Source: Elusimicrobiaceae bacterium | GTDB lineage: Bacteria; Elusimicrobiota; Elusimicrobia; Elusimicrobiales; Elusimicrobiaceae | Length of the DNA: 64,000 nt | Assembly: GCA_017520185.1 (NCBI GenBank) | Contig: JAFXGO010000019.1 | Location: forward strand, 59,679 to 123,678 | Direction of reading: 5' to 3' | Part shown: one piece after another, positions 27,201 to 35,671 of the stretch | Numbering within the stretch: the stretch's first letter is position 1 | How the letters are laid out: each line of letters begins with the position of its first letter | Made by a program: the position numbers and the translations under genes | The notes under the pieces: generated by a model | Seen by the model: only the letters and a program-made list of their open reading frames with translations | Database searches by the model: none | Told to the model about the DNA's origin: nothing

Positions 27201-29635
27201 GGAGCCAATGTTTTCAAACAGTTTACGTCTTCGGTCTTGGGGGCTGCCTCTCCGCCACTGCAGGTAGTGTACATACCATAGCCACCCTCTACCAATCCGG
27301 CAGGTACCGTTAAAGGATTAATCGAGTCTGAATATTCGCTAATATTACCGAATGTGACATTCAACTCCGGAGCAGGCACCGCGCTTCCTTCACCGAGCAT
27401 CGTCAGTTCAAATGAAGTTTTGTCAGACAAATCTACCCCGCTGTCACTTAACGGGTATACAATAGATACCTCATCGTGGGAAGCATAACTCCCTAAGCCA
27501 ACCGTTTGAGGCTTTGTAAAATCGTAATTAATCACCAAGACCTGCTGTTTTTCATTATAAGTGCCGATAGCATTGGGGTTAATTTCCAGCATGGGTAGTT
27601 CTTGGGTATCCCAAGAAATAGAGTCCAAGAAAGCGGGTTTGCCGTTGGGGTTGGCGGCAATGGTCCAATCATAAAAAACTCTACTGCCGCCTATCTGGAT
27701 ATTAGCATCGTTCATACTATCGATCATCGCATAGCCGTACACGTTTTCATTCTTTTCACTTTTGGCGACTTCTGCTCCAAAATCAGCCGCTATCTTGTTT
27801 GTCAGTTGTAAATCTTTGGCATTGATATCGGCTCCGTAGACGAGCAAATCTTTGGCATAGTTTCCGATTTGGGGTACTGTTTGCGGTTTGTCCCAGCCTT
27901 CCTTAAGCACCGTACTGCCCAACTTGATTTTGTCAAAAACTTTGTAGTCCAAACGTCCCCCAATTAAAGAGTTATTGGAGTTGGAACCGTTGGTAGTGTC
28001 ATAGGTAATATCGATGACGGAATCTTCGGTAATCATATCTCCTTTGTAGAAGGTAATAAAGCCGGAGGTATAGTCTATATAATAGTCATTGTTGCGCTGG
28101 AGTTGGCGGCCGTTAAGTTTGACAGATTCTGATTCTATCACGATATCCGATTCCACAAAATACGTTTTTACGGTGGAGGTATATTCTACTTTAAAGGTAC
28201 GGTTTTTAGAAGAAACAGGGGTGGCATTGTATAACCCTAAATCATCATTCATACGATCTTGAAGTTCAAAAATACCTCGGTCAAAATCCATATCTATTGT
28301 GGCTGGATAAACTTGACCAATTTTTGACCCTACCTCTTGTCCGTTGGCATCTAACAAAGTCAGAATAAAGTTGCCTTTTCCGTTATCGCGCGTAATCTGT
28401 TGCGCCCCCACGGAGTAAAAGGTTTTCATTTCCAAACGGCATCCCACTTCTCCCCCCGGCGTCGCATACGTAGGACAAGCACCGCCATTGGCTCCTTTCT
28501 CGTTTTCGGTTTTAATCAAATACGGCTCATTTTGATTGGTGTTGAGCCACTGCCCGGAAGCCTTTTGGTAGTTCACCGCAATCACGCTGGCCGCAGATTG
28601 GGCCGAAGCAAAACGGATAATCCCGCGGTTATAGTCTACGGTATAATCCACACCGCGCTGCAAAAGTTTAAACTTAGCCGAAAAAGAGATCGCAGGATCG
28701 GCATAGTCTCGCGCTGTCAAAGAGATGGGCACATAATCGCCGTCTGTGGTATTGGTATAGAGATACACTTCTTCAGTACCAGGTAGGATATTTCCCGCAC
28801 CCAACCCATTGAGTCCCACATTACTGCCGAAGGTCAAGTCATAATAAGTACGGCGAATATAATCCACATCAGCTATAGACACGATTTCAAATACACTGCT
28901 GCCGATAAATTGCTTTTGCTTACTCGAGCCTTTGGTTTGGCTGCCAATGATGCGCAAATCTAAATCTTTGTGCTGCAGATGTACTTTGGCACCGAAAAGT
29001 TGTTTTTGATAGGCAATAAATTCCGTTTGCGGTAAAGATAAATTAATATCACCAAATTCAGCAGACTGGACAAATTCCCCCGTTTTACCGCGATAGGCTA
29101 CGGACAAGGTTTTTTCATCTTCGCGTTTATCGTCATAATCAATATCTACAAAAATACGGTCCAAAATTTTACCCTGCATTTTGATTTGCATTTCCTGTTG
29201 CATTTCAAAATTACGGATATTTCTTTCTTCAATGTCATTGTTGGCATCTTCGATGTAGCGTTTGGCGTCCATTTTAAATCCCACCACATAACGCCCCGTC
29301 AAAGCGATATTGGTGCCGTAAATAGGCAAGGAAAGCGTGGGGTTTAATAAAGTCAGGTCCGGAATCGGTTCCGGCTCCTTATCCAAACTATAGTCCCCTT
29401 CTACTGCGGTGACGGCTTGGCGCCAAAATTCATTGGTATATTTTAAAAGTTGAGCATCATCGGGGGTATCTTTGATAATGAGTTCTTCTTCGGCTTTGGC
29501 TTTGCGTTCGTCTTCAAAAATGTCATAACGGTCCCGATCCACCAAACTATACGGTAGCGTTTCGGCCTGCAAGTACGGGCCGAAAATCAGCTGGGGGATT
29601 AAAAACAGAGACAAAAACCACCGTGCGGTTTTCAT
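24218..29635 (-). CDS. SprA-like giant outer-membrane protein
   Basis: 1805 aa. A signal peptide (about residues 1-24, ending LQA) leads into a region similar to the SprA N-terminal domain, with VDIDYDDKREDEKTLSVAYR, GEFVQSAEFGDINLSLP and QLFGAKVHLQHKDLDLRIIGSQ. The middle holds calcium-binding-like stretches (SQDLNHNGKYDPEDVNV and DTNGDGITDTFE). The last ~500 residues are alternating beta strands and the chain ends in VTIQF, an outer-membrane insertion signal. SprA forms the translocon of the type IX secretion system in Bacteroidota (there ~2300-2500 aa). Homology is from remembered motifs; function here is inferred. The end overlaps comF by 20 bp. Confidence 0.75.
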   Translation of the reverse strand: MKTARWFLSLFLIPQLIFGPYLQAETLPYSLVDRDRYDIFEDERKAKAEEELIIKDTPDDAQLLKYTNEFWRQAVTAVEGDYSLDKEPEPIPDLTLLNPTLSLPIYGTNIALTGRYVVGFKMDAKRYIEDANNDIEERNIRNFEMQQEMQIKMQGKILDRIFVDIDYDDKREDEKTLSVAYRGKTGEFVQSAEFGDINLSLPQTEFIAYQKQLFGAKVHLQHKDLDLRIIGSQTKGSSKQKQFIGSSVFEIVSIADVDYIRRTYYDLTFGSNVGLNGLGAGNILPGTEEVYLYTNTTDGDYVPISLTARDYADPAISFSAKFKLLQRGVDYTVDYNRGIIRFASAQSAASVIAVNYQKASGQWLNTNQNEPYLIKTENEKGANGGACPTYATPGGEVGCRLEMKTFYSVGAQQITRDNGKGNFILTLLDANGQEVGSKIGQVYPATIDMDFDRGIFELQDRMNDDLGLYNATPVSSKNRTFKVEYTSTVKTYFVESDIVIESESVKLNGRQLQRNNDYYIDYTSGFITFYKGDMITEDSVIDITYDTTNGSNSNNSLIGGRLDYKVFDKIKLGSTVLKEGWDKPQTVPQIGNYAKDLLVYGADINAKDLQLTNKIAADFGAEVAKSEKNENVYGYAMIDSMNDANIQIGGSRVFYDWTIAANPNGKPAFLDSISWDTQELPMLEINPNAIGTYNEKQQVLVINYDFTKPQTVGLGSYASHDEVSIVYPLSDSGVDLSDKTSFELTMLGEGSAVPAPELNVTFGNISEYSDSINPLTVPAGLVEGGYGMYTTCSGGEAAPKTEDVNCLKTLAPNEDRGWWFANPDGTVQRFDPFTKNIYNPERQPNGRIDSQDLNHNGKYDPEDVNVGGSFGYGGVMINGMTNNSLSYDGWKTFTTPLTIDIDKKDYWNAVRHLRITLKLTDEMKAGGKLKGTVKIANVALAGTAWNPQEDTNPNKFAVSGINNVDNTNYVPIFSPNTGDGLQVFNELYGSVANYKAQSDSANIMDQALNLTYKDITVGDRDALFANRNFKTMDFTQHKEFRFLLHNNEENAGAEFFLKVGTDENYDKIIVPLGEGKNEWRLITLKMLDTNGDGITDTFENISPADYGVEVRNVRQNGGILNFKKVSMIMAGISAKSEVVDENGNETYSGGGSGSVWLNVIHLADAITTKGTAYKVDGVVRMDGWGSAGAKYKYMDGDFETPLTVSKDQEITEEEYFLKVDRVKHFPMEATFNRSTIVTPNIADTTDYNTISTLDKGSVERQQAVVRGDFVKDNLPKIGLQYTMDQVDYDLMKRKDKEQTYALNVSHETKGAFKNISAGYSFTDTKIHYAQENHSDSNYNTQEQTQRLNMKLKYEPNKNFNFTPSYSLMQSKEERTQHNPSAPTYQRRYPKGMNQNVGFNSTWRINKWLAPSLSYSIATTETNNLVAKKFGTGANEKTFEPGELKSLNRNADGGISLTLNGNEIMPKSKLFKNFVISSSYRMQDADSWDYIDEDFDGKKELWIRSSLSGTGKYANRQSLILRDTITSSQRWMPLAAYDLGGQMAPLKTISFLNNFTHSTQENNQTGTVYESKSMTLPDAVFSISDLEKFFYAGRWVNSTNLKLRFSEVESRTVGSDEKTERKYGADFRFLLFNFFDTVLMYDKQDSWKDDLKAGESLEQIHGENFSAQTSFYVGNWRFTPKILYSEYERQLVRGQIGQSSSEFTPSLNVRLDFNLPRGIKLPFVNRMYNATNRVIWNTTLSYTQKESPVEVNDNYDKLDILSSLDYELSQNLRLNVAAGVTWLNHAYVATEDYMAYNLAANVTIQF

Positions 29636-29788
29636 AAGACGATAAAAAACCTCATTCTTTCATTGTATAATATTTGTCTGCTTATTCACGGTAATATGGG
29701 GTTATTTTTTGACTGATTAAAAAAGAATAGATTTTTGCTGATATTTTTGCCCGTCTTTAGTCTGATATTTGTTAGAATAAGATTATCT

Positions 29789-30892
29789 ATGAAACTTGCA
29801 CGTCCCGGTATTTTTACGCGCTATATCGCCAAAACTCTACTAACCTTCTTTATAGGAGTGGTGGGGATTTTGATGTTTGTCATCTTTATGAACCATTTTA
29901 TCCGCATTATGGAAATGGCGATGAATTACGGCACCAGCTGGTGGTGGATAGCATCTTCTTTGTTAAGCGTGCTTCCTAATGTTTTCACGATGGCCGCACC
30001 GATGGCCTTTCAAATTGCAGTACTTTTAACCCTGACCAGCATGAGCGAACAAGGGGAACTGATTGCTTTGCGGGCGGCCGGTTTTTCTTTTAAAGAAATT
30101 GTAAAGCCGATGCTTTTTTGCGCCATCGGGCTTGTGATTGTTTTATTTTTCTCCGCTAATTGGTTGACCCCGCGCAGTTATCAACGCATGCTCAATTTGC
30201 GCGAAGAAGCCAAACAAAAAATCACCAAAGTGACCTTAGAGCCTAAAACCTTTTTAAATTTGGGAGAATGGGATTTGTATTTAGAAGATTTAGACGAAGT
30301 TTCAGACTTGGCAAAACAAATACATTTAATCCGCAAAAATGACAAAGATGCTTTAAGCACCAAAGTCAATGCCAGCTCCGGCAAGGTAATTTTGACCGAT
30401 AAAGCCATCGGTCTGCAATTGCAAAACGGACAAATGCAACGCATTGATTCTAAGGATCCGACGGCCATTATCGCTGCTAATTTTGATCAATATACAATGA
30501 ACATTTCCCTTACGCGAGATCACAAGCGCAGCCGTCGCGTGGCCGAAAGAACCACCACCAAAATTTTCCGCATGATTAAACAAGGTCGCATGACGCCGGA
30601 AGAAAAAGCCGAATATCGCACCGAAGTCAGCACACGCAATGTGATGGCTTTTGCCCCTATTATTTTGCTTTTCATCAGTTGTCCTTTAGGCTTTTCTTTG
30701 GGCAAACGTACCAACAAGGGCTGGGGGATGCTCTTTAGCGTGATTATCATTTTTGTATTTTATTTACTGATGACGCTGGGCCTCAGTTTGGGTGAAAAAT
30801 ATGCCTTATTGTCGTATCCGGGTCCGTGGTTGCCAATGGTCGTAGGAGCAGTGGTGGCGTGCTATCTCTGGAAAAAGAGGTTAAATATTTAA
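29789..30892 (+). CDS. lptF: LPS export ABC permease LptF (YjgP/YjgQ family)
   Basis: 367 aa. Three transmembrane helices in the N-terminal part, a periplasmic beta-jellyroll (about residues 150-260) and three more helices at the end: the LptF/LptG plan. The block LTSMSEQGELIALRAAGFSFKEI is the cytoplasmic coupling helix that contacts LptB. With LptG it extracts LPS from the inner membrane. I start at MKLARPG since the upstream frame begins with TTG and is not typical; the Shine-Dalgarno is weak. Which of the pair is F or G is assigned by order only. Confidence 0.88.
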   Translation: MKLARPGIFTRYIAKTLLTFFIGVVGILMFVIFMNHFIRIMEMAMNYGTSWWWIASSLLSVLPNVFTMAAPMAFQIAVLLTLTSMSEQGELIALRAAGFSFKEIVKPMLFCAIGLVIVLFFSANWLTPRSYQRMLNLREEAKQKITKVTLEPKTFLNLGEWDLYLEDLDEVSDLAKQIHLIRKNDKDALSTKVNASSGKVILTDKAIGLQLQNGQMQRIDSKDPTAIIAANFDQYTMNISLTRDHKRSRRVAERTTTKIFRMIKQGRMTPEEKAEYRTEVSTRNVMAFAPIILLFISCPLGFSLGKRTNKGWGMLFSVIIIFVFYLLMTLGLSLGEKYALLSYPGPWLPMVVGAVVACYLWKKRLNI

Positions 30893-31977
30893 TGAGCAGA
30901 TTATCTTTATATATTTCCAAAAAGTTTTGGGGGCCTTTCTTTTTTGCCTTAGGTGTATTTGCTGCTTTAGTGGTCTTGGGGGACACCTTTGAAAAACTCA
31001 AAACACTAAGCAATGGTCATTCCACGTTAGGGGCTATTTTGACCTATTCTCTGCTTACCTTTCCAAGTTGGCTTACTACCGTTATGCCGGTGGCTTGTTT
31101 GCTGGGGGCTATTTCCGTCATTTCAGAAATGGTAGCCAACGGAGAATGGACCGCTTGTGTTGCCAGCGGTTTTGCCCCGCGCCAACTTTTCAAACCGGTA
31201 CTGCTTTGTATTGTAGTTGTATCTGCTTTTACCATGGCCATACAGGAATTTATTGTTCCGCCATTTAATATTAAAGCCGAAACGGTATACTACACCAAAA
31301 TCAAATATCGCGAAAATTTCAATTTAAATGCAGAATCGGACGTCGCCATGAAAATCGGCCCCAATCAAATGCTCTACGCCAAACAAGTGGATTTGGGGTT
31401 AGGAGAAATGCAAGATGTATCCGTAGACTCTTATGACAAAAATTGGAATATATCTTCTCAAGTAGTAGCCAAACGTATGGTATGGGACAAAGAGAAAAAC
31501 GCTTGGGTTTTGCAAGACGGCACCAAACGCATCTTTGTAGATTCCTTAGAAACAAAAGATGAATCTTTTGCACAAGAAACTTCTTCTTTCCAAATTTCAC
31601 CGCAAGATATGTCCGTAAGCAAAACAGAAAACAAACTTTTAAGTATCCGTGACTTAAGCAAACGTATTAATTTTTTCAGAAAAATGGGTTTGGCACATTA
31701 TTCGGCAGAAACCGAACGTCAAGCCAAATGGGCTGCCCCGTTTGTCACCTTAATCATGTGTCTTTTGGGAATGCCGTTTGCCATCAGCATGCGCAGAAAA
31801 AGTAAAATCTTAAATATCATTGCTTCTATGGTTATTGCTTTTACTTTTTGGTGGTTGATCAGCATGATTACTTCCGTTGGGGAAAATGGCTATATCAACC
31901 CTTTTCTGGCAGGGTGGGGCCCGGTACTTATTTTTAGCATAGTCGTTTTCTTTGAATTTAAGTGGCTGAAATTATAA
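30892..31977 (+). CDS. lptG: LPS export ABC permease LptG (YjgP/YjgQ family)
   Basis: 361 aa, the same architecture as its neighbour, with the coupling segment ISEMVANGEWTACVASGFAP. The start ATG shares its A with the lptF stop (TAATG), which indicates translational coupling and a stoichiometric pair. Longer in-frame starts would lie deep inside lptF. It ends before a clear terminator. The nearby waaA, GT9 and SprA-like genes make this an envelope neighbourhood. Confidence 0.88.
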   Translation: MSRLSLYISKKFWGPFFFALGVFAALVVLGDTFEKLKTLSNGHSTLGAILTYSLLTFPSWLTTVMPVACLLGAISVISEMVANGEWTACVASGFAPRQLFKPVLLCIVVVSAFTMAIQEFIVPPFNIKAETVYYTKIKYRENFNLNAESDVAMKIGPNQMLYAKQVDLGLGEMQDVSVDSYDKNWNISSQVVAKRMVWDKEKNAWVLQDGTKRIFVDSLETKDESFAQETSSFQISPQDMSVSKTENKLLSIRDLSKRINFFRKMGLAHYSAETERQAKWAAPFVTLIMCLLGMPFAISMRRKSKILNIIASMVIAFTFWWLISMITSVGENGYINPFLAGWGPVLIFSIVVFFEFKWLKL

Positions 31978-31993
31978 ACTCATTTAAAGCAAT

Positions 31994-32030
31994 AAAAAAA
32001 GGAGCAAACCAAAAGGCTTGCTCCTTTTTT
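31994..32030. terminator. Bidirectional terminator between lptG and pgm
   Basis: AAAAAAAGGAGCAA pairs with TTGCTCCTTTTTT around a ~10-nt loop. Confidence 0.88.
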
Positions 32031-32042
32031 ATTTAGTAAATG

Positions 32043-33590
32043 CTATACGCCAAAATACTTTCTGCCTTCTTCAATAATTTTGAGCAAATGATCTTCACCC
32101 ACAAAAGTTTCGGCATAAAACTTCAAAATATTTTCCGTACCGCTGGGACGAACCAAGAACCAAGAGTTCTCTAAATATACTTTTATACCATCGCTATCAC
32201 GCACGCCCGTCACTTTTTCTCCCGCCACAGCAGTCAAATCTTTTAAATCCTCCTTCTTAAAAGATTGCACACGTTTTTTGGCTTCTTCTTCAGTGGGCAC
32301 ATCTACGCGTGTATAATATGGCAAGCCATATTTCTCAGTCAGTCCTTTGTATAAAGCGGCGATATCTCCTTTAGTAGATGCGATTTCCAGCAACAAACAA
32401 ACCGCCAAAATGCCGTCTTTTTCCGGGGTCCAACCGCTCATACTCATACCGGCACTTTCTTCGCCTGCTACAATGTAGCGACCGCCGACAATGCCATCTA
32501 CAAAATGTTTAAAACCTACATTTTGTTCATCAAGACCGTATCCTTTGGCAGCGGCAATGCGGTCTAATAAAGAAGTGGTACCCAATGTGCGACCAATTTG
32601 CATTTCTTTTTTCGGGTTTTTCTTTTCAATTAAATAATCCGCCACCACACACAAAGCATGATTAGGAGGAACAAGCCCCCCCTCTTTTGTGGCACAGCCA
32701 AAACGGTCTGCATCCGGATCGCTAGCTCCGGCCACATCATATTCACCGGAGGAAACAATGTCAATTAAAGGCTTCATCGGATATACAGAGGAGGGATCCA
32801 TGCGGATTTTGCCGTCATGGTCAATGGGAATAAAGTAAAAAGACGGATCTTGAAGTTCACTCACAATGTGCAAATTATCCAAGCCATACATTTCTTTTAT
32901 TGCGCGATAGTAGGCCAAACTGCTGCCGCCTAATGGATGAATGGCAATTTTCAAACCAGCCTTTTTAATAGCCTCAAAATCTACCATTTTACCTAATGCT
33001 TTTACATAGGGAGTCAGTAAATCCGCTTCCAACAATAAGCCTTTTTCTTTCGCTTCTTCCAGAGAAATACGCTTAATCAACGAGGGATTTTTTAAATATT
33101 CATTAGCATATTTGGCTATACGTCCCGTCAATTCCGCACCAGCCGGACCACCGTTGGAGGGATTGTATTTCAGTCCCATATCTTGCGGAGGATTGTGGCT
33201 GGCAGTACCATTTAAACAGGCACTGGCTCTGCCTTGAATAATTTCAAAAGAAAAGACCGGCGTGGGCAAAGCACCGTCGGGCAAAATCACTTTTAGTCCG
33301 TTTGCGGTCAACACTTCGGCGCAAAGTTTGGCCGTATCGTAAGACATTAAACGAGTATCTCCTCCGCACAAAATCGGGCCTTCGATTTTATCTTCCAAAT
33401 GAATTTGAGCCACCGCTTGCGCAATTGCCAAAGCATGGCGAGCGCAAAAACCGTTTCCCAACTGACCGCGATGACCGGAAGTGCCAAATTTTACAGGAGC
33501 GATTTCTCCTTCCGGTTCCCAAAACAATTGACGCAATTTTTCTACATCAATGCGTTCTTTAGTTAAAGTACCTGCTAACGGACTAACCAT
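32043..33590 (-). CDS. pgm: Phosphoglucomutase (alpha-D-glucose phosphate-specific)
   Basis: 515 aa phosphohexomutase; interconverts glucose-1- and glucose-6-phosphate. The four domain signatures are complete: the phosphoserine loop TASHNPPQD, metal-binding DPDADRFG, sugar-binding GEESAGMSM and phosphate-binding VRPSGTEN. KFGTSGHRG at the N-terminus is typical of this bacterial branch. It provides the link from the galactose operon to glycolysis and supplies glucose-1-phosphate for UDP-glucose. Single gene with its own terminator. Confidence 0.95.
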   Translation of the reverse strand: MVSPLAGTLTKERIDVEKLRQLFWEPEGEIAPVKFGTSGHRGQLGNGFCARHALAIAQAVAQIHLEDKIEGPILCGGDTRLMSYDTAKLCAEVLTANGLKVILPDGALPTPVFSFEIIQGRASACLNGTASHNPPQDMGLKYNPSNGGPAGAELTGRIAKYANEYLKNPSLIKRISLEEAKEKGLLLEADLLTPYVKALGKMVDFEAIKKAGLKIAIHPLGGSSLAYYRAIKEMYGLDNLHIVSELQDPSFYFIPIDHDGKIRMDPSSVYPMKPLIDIVSSGEYDVAGASDPDADRFGCATKEGGLVPPNHALCVVADYLIEKKNPKKEMQIGRTLGTTSLLDRIAAAKGYGLDEQNVGFKHFVDGIVGGRYIVAGEESAGMSMSGWTPEKDGILAVCLLLEIASTKGDIAALYKGLTEKYGLPYYTRVDVPTEEEAKKRVQSFKKEDLKDLTAVAGEKVTGVRDSDGIKVYLENSWFLVRPSGTENILKFYAETFVGEDHLLKIIEEGRKYFGV

Positions 33591-33695
33591 AAATTTTCCT
33601 CCAATAAATAAAATTTTTTATTTTCGCCTTGCGAAAAATGCTCTCTTTTTCTATGATATGATATGTAGGAAAATTTATCAACAAGGATATAACCC

Positions 33696-34382
33696 ATGAA
33701 AAAAATTATATTAGCCGTATTTTTAGCCTTTGCTTTTTCCGTACCTGCTTTTGCCGGTATGAACAGTGATTTTAAAGATCATTTCAATGTGGCTGGATTT
33801 TCTCAATACAACCACGATATTTCTACCATGATTGGTATGGCTGATTTCCACACCGGCAAAGGCACCTCTTTTCCCGGTTTTGACGTAGGCGCCACCCTTT
33901 CTGCCGTCAAAACAGCCAATGACAACTTCACCGGTGAAGATTATTTTTATGCTCCTTTTATTACTGCTGAAACGCAAATCCCCATTATCGGCATGGGTGT
34001 AGCCGCACGCGGTACCAGTTATAATGATTTCCAATCCATCGGCGGTGGTTTAAAATGGCATGGCTCTTTGGCTACGGTACATTTTTCTGCCGGTCTTTTC
34101 TATGATCGCTACCAAACCGATTATTACGAGGGGGACCATGTGTCTGCCTCTGCTTCCGCCTCTGTTAATTTATTATTCTTAACGCCCTACGTTGGTGTGG
34201 GTTATGATTACAGCGAAATGCAAACCAAAAATTGGCCGACCCATCACAAAACCAATGATGATGCCGTACGCTACACATTGGGTGCCAATTTCCATCCGTT
34301 CCCGCTTGTGTATCTGTATGGAGCCTATACCTACACCAAAAACAGTCAAGGTTTTCAAGGCGGCGTAGGCGTACACTTTTAA
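33696..34382 (+). CDS. Small outer-membrane beta-barrel protein
   Basis: 228 aa. A clean signal peptide (MKKIILAVFLAFAFSVPAFA, cleavage after residue 20) precedes alternating hydrophobic/aromatic beta strands rich in Gly, Tyr and Phe. It ends in GVGVHF with the terminal Phe used by the BAM machine. Probably an 8- to 10-strand barrel. No family was recognised; porin-like or structural roles are possible. AAGGAT precedes the ATG. murB follows after 8 bp. Confidence 0.8.
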   Translation: MKKIILAVFLAFAFSVPAFAGMNSDFKDHFNVAGFSQYNHDISTMIGMADFHTGKGTSFPGFDVGATLSAVKTANDNFTGEDYFYAPFITAETQIPIIGMGVAARGTSYNDFQSIGGGLKWHGSLATVHFSAGLFYDRYQTDYYEGDHVSASASASVNLLFLTPYVGVGYDYSEMQTKNWPTHHKTNDDAVRYTLGANFHPFPLVYLYGAYTYTKNSQGFQGGVGVHF

Positions 34383-34390
34383 GGTAAAAC

Positions 34391-35293
34391 ATGGATTTTA
34401 AACAAGAACTTTCCGCCTATTTTAAGGAAAACTGCTTACTCAACGAGCCGATGAGCCGCCACACCACCTATTTAACAGGCGGTGCGGCGGAGGCTTATGT
34501 CTATCCGACCACCAGCGAAGAGTGGAGTTTCGTGCTTAAGTTGGCCAGCACAGAGAATGTGCCCTTGCGCATCATTGGGTTTGGCTCCAATATTTTAGTA
34601 GGCGGAAAAGGAGTAGGCGGAATTGTCTGCTCCACCAAACACATGAATCATGTAGCCGTCACCGGAAACAGAGTGGCTGCTCAGGCAGGGGTTGCTTTAG
34701 ATAAAGTATGCGAGCTCGCCTCCCGGGCAGGTTTAGCCGGCATGGAAAAACTTTCCGGCATTCCGGGCAGCGTAGGCGGAGCGGTATATATGAATGCAGG
34801 GGCTTTCGGACAGGAGACTTTTGACTGTTTGGAATATGTAGAAGTGATTGATTATGATGGACGTCCTGCTACACTGCTTAAAGAAAATCTTCCACATGCC
34901 TATCGCCACGTGGAAGGCATAGAAAATTATATCGTGTTAGGGGCGGGATTTTCTTTGGAAAAAAAGGATTTTGCTTCTTTGGTAGAAGCCAGAAATGCCG
35001 TTTTGCATAAGCGTATAGAAAAGCAACCGTTGGATTTTCCGTCAGCAGGGAGTGTTTTTAAAAGGCCGGTGGGAGATTATGCCTCACGCTTGATTGACGA
35101 GGCCGGACTGCGCGGTCTAAGCATTGGTGGAGCCAAAGTATCTGAAAAACATGCCGGTTTCATCATCAATTTCAACCATGCCACTCCGGAAGATATCAGA
35201 AATCTAATGGACGAAGTAAAACGCCAAGTAAAAGAAAAAAGTGGCATTGAATTGGAACTTGAACAAATTTTATGGGGCGAGTTTGGCAAATAA
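34391..35293 (+). CDS. murB: UDP-N-acetylenolpyruvoylglucosamine reductase
   Basis: 300 aa. Second committed step of peptidoglycan precursor synthesis: NADPH-dependent reduction of UDP-GlcNAc-enolpyruvate. The FAD-binding domain shows RIIGFGSNILVG and SGIPGSVGGAVYMNAGAFGQ. The catalytic Ser is in PSAGSVFKRP and the final Glu in LELEQILWGE, as in the type II (short) MurB lacking the Tyr loop. Last gene before tRNA-Asp. Confidence 0.95.
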   Translation: MDFKQELSAYFKENCLLNEPMSRHTTYLTGGAAEAYVYPTTSEEWSFVLKLASTENVPLRIIGFGSNILVGGKGVGGIVCSTKHMNHVAVTGNRVAAQAGVALDKVCELASRAGLAGMEKLSGIPGSVGGAVYMNAGAFGQETFDCLEYVEVIDYDGRPATLLKENLPHAYRHVEGIENYIVLGAGFSLEKKDFASLVEARNAVLHKRIEKQPLDFPSAGSVFKRPVGDYASRLIDEAGLRGLSIGGAKVSEKHAGFIINFNHATPEDIRNLMDEVKRQVKEKSGIELELEQILWGEFGK

Positions 35294-35371
35294 TCTCTCT
35301 CGTAAAATAAAAATAATTGACGAACTTTTTATAAGTTGCTATAATATATGTACGAAATAATTTAAGTCGTT

Positions 35372-35447
35372 GGAGTCGTGGTGTAGCCTGGCCTAACACG
35401 CTGCCCTGTCAAGGCAGAGACCGCGGGTTCGAATCCCGTCGACTCCG
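35372..35447 (+). tRNA. tRNA-Asp (GTC)
   Basis: 76 nt. The acceptor stem GGAGTCG pairs with CGACTCC, the discriminator base is G, and CCA is not encoded. The anticodon arm CTGCC-CTGTCAA-GGCAG gives anticodon GTC at 35408-35410, and the T arm is CGGG-TTCGAAT-CCCG. Its last three bases (CCG) begin a sequence repeated at 37161, 52162 and 63667, so this tRNA is the likely integration target of the downstream modules. Confidence 0.98.
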
Positions 35448-35622
35448 TATTTTAGTTTTTGATTTTAAGCATAAATCCCCGTTAGAGTTTAACTCCGACG
35501 GGGATTTTTTTATACACCACTTTAAGCATGTGGTTTTAGGCGGATTTTTGAGAATTTCGGAAAGAATTTTATTTTTATGCCGATCGAACTGGATAGAAAG
35601 GGGAGTATCGGCAATTATCAAA
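35445..35622 (+). repeat. att-like repeat, copy 1 (tRNA-Asp tail)
   Basis: Starts at the tRNA's last three bases with CCGTATTTTAGTTTT. It then holds a terminator-like hairpin (AAATCCCCGT ... ACGGGGATTT, 35473-35507) with an inner stem GAGTT/AACTC, followed by a conserved stretch near TTTTATGCCGA...GGATAGAAAG. A further inverted pair GCCGAT/ATCGGC (35579-35584, 35607-35612) is seen only in this copy. The most divergent of the four copies, as expected if it is the original chromosomal site. Confidence 0.8.
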
Positions 35623-35671
35623 AAAATCTATAATAAAAAAAGCATGACTTTTAACGGGAGACAAACCGAAT

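Noticed and set aside
24400..29500. Several plus-strand frames of 60-128 codons opposite the SprA-like gene
   Set aside because: They are shadows of a long, well-supported minus-strand gene, with no ribosome-binding sites and no family motifs.
35409..35621. 70-codon minus-strand frame over the tRNA-Asp tail
   Set aside because: It covers half of the tRNA and the repeat hairpin; the sequence is explained by those features. Similar frames at the other copies arise because the repeat itself is conserved.
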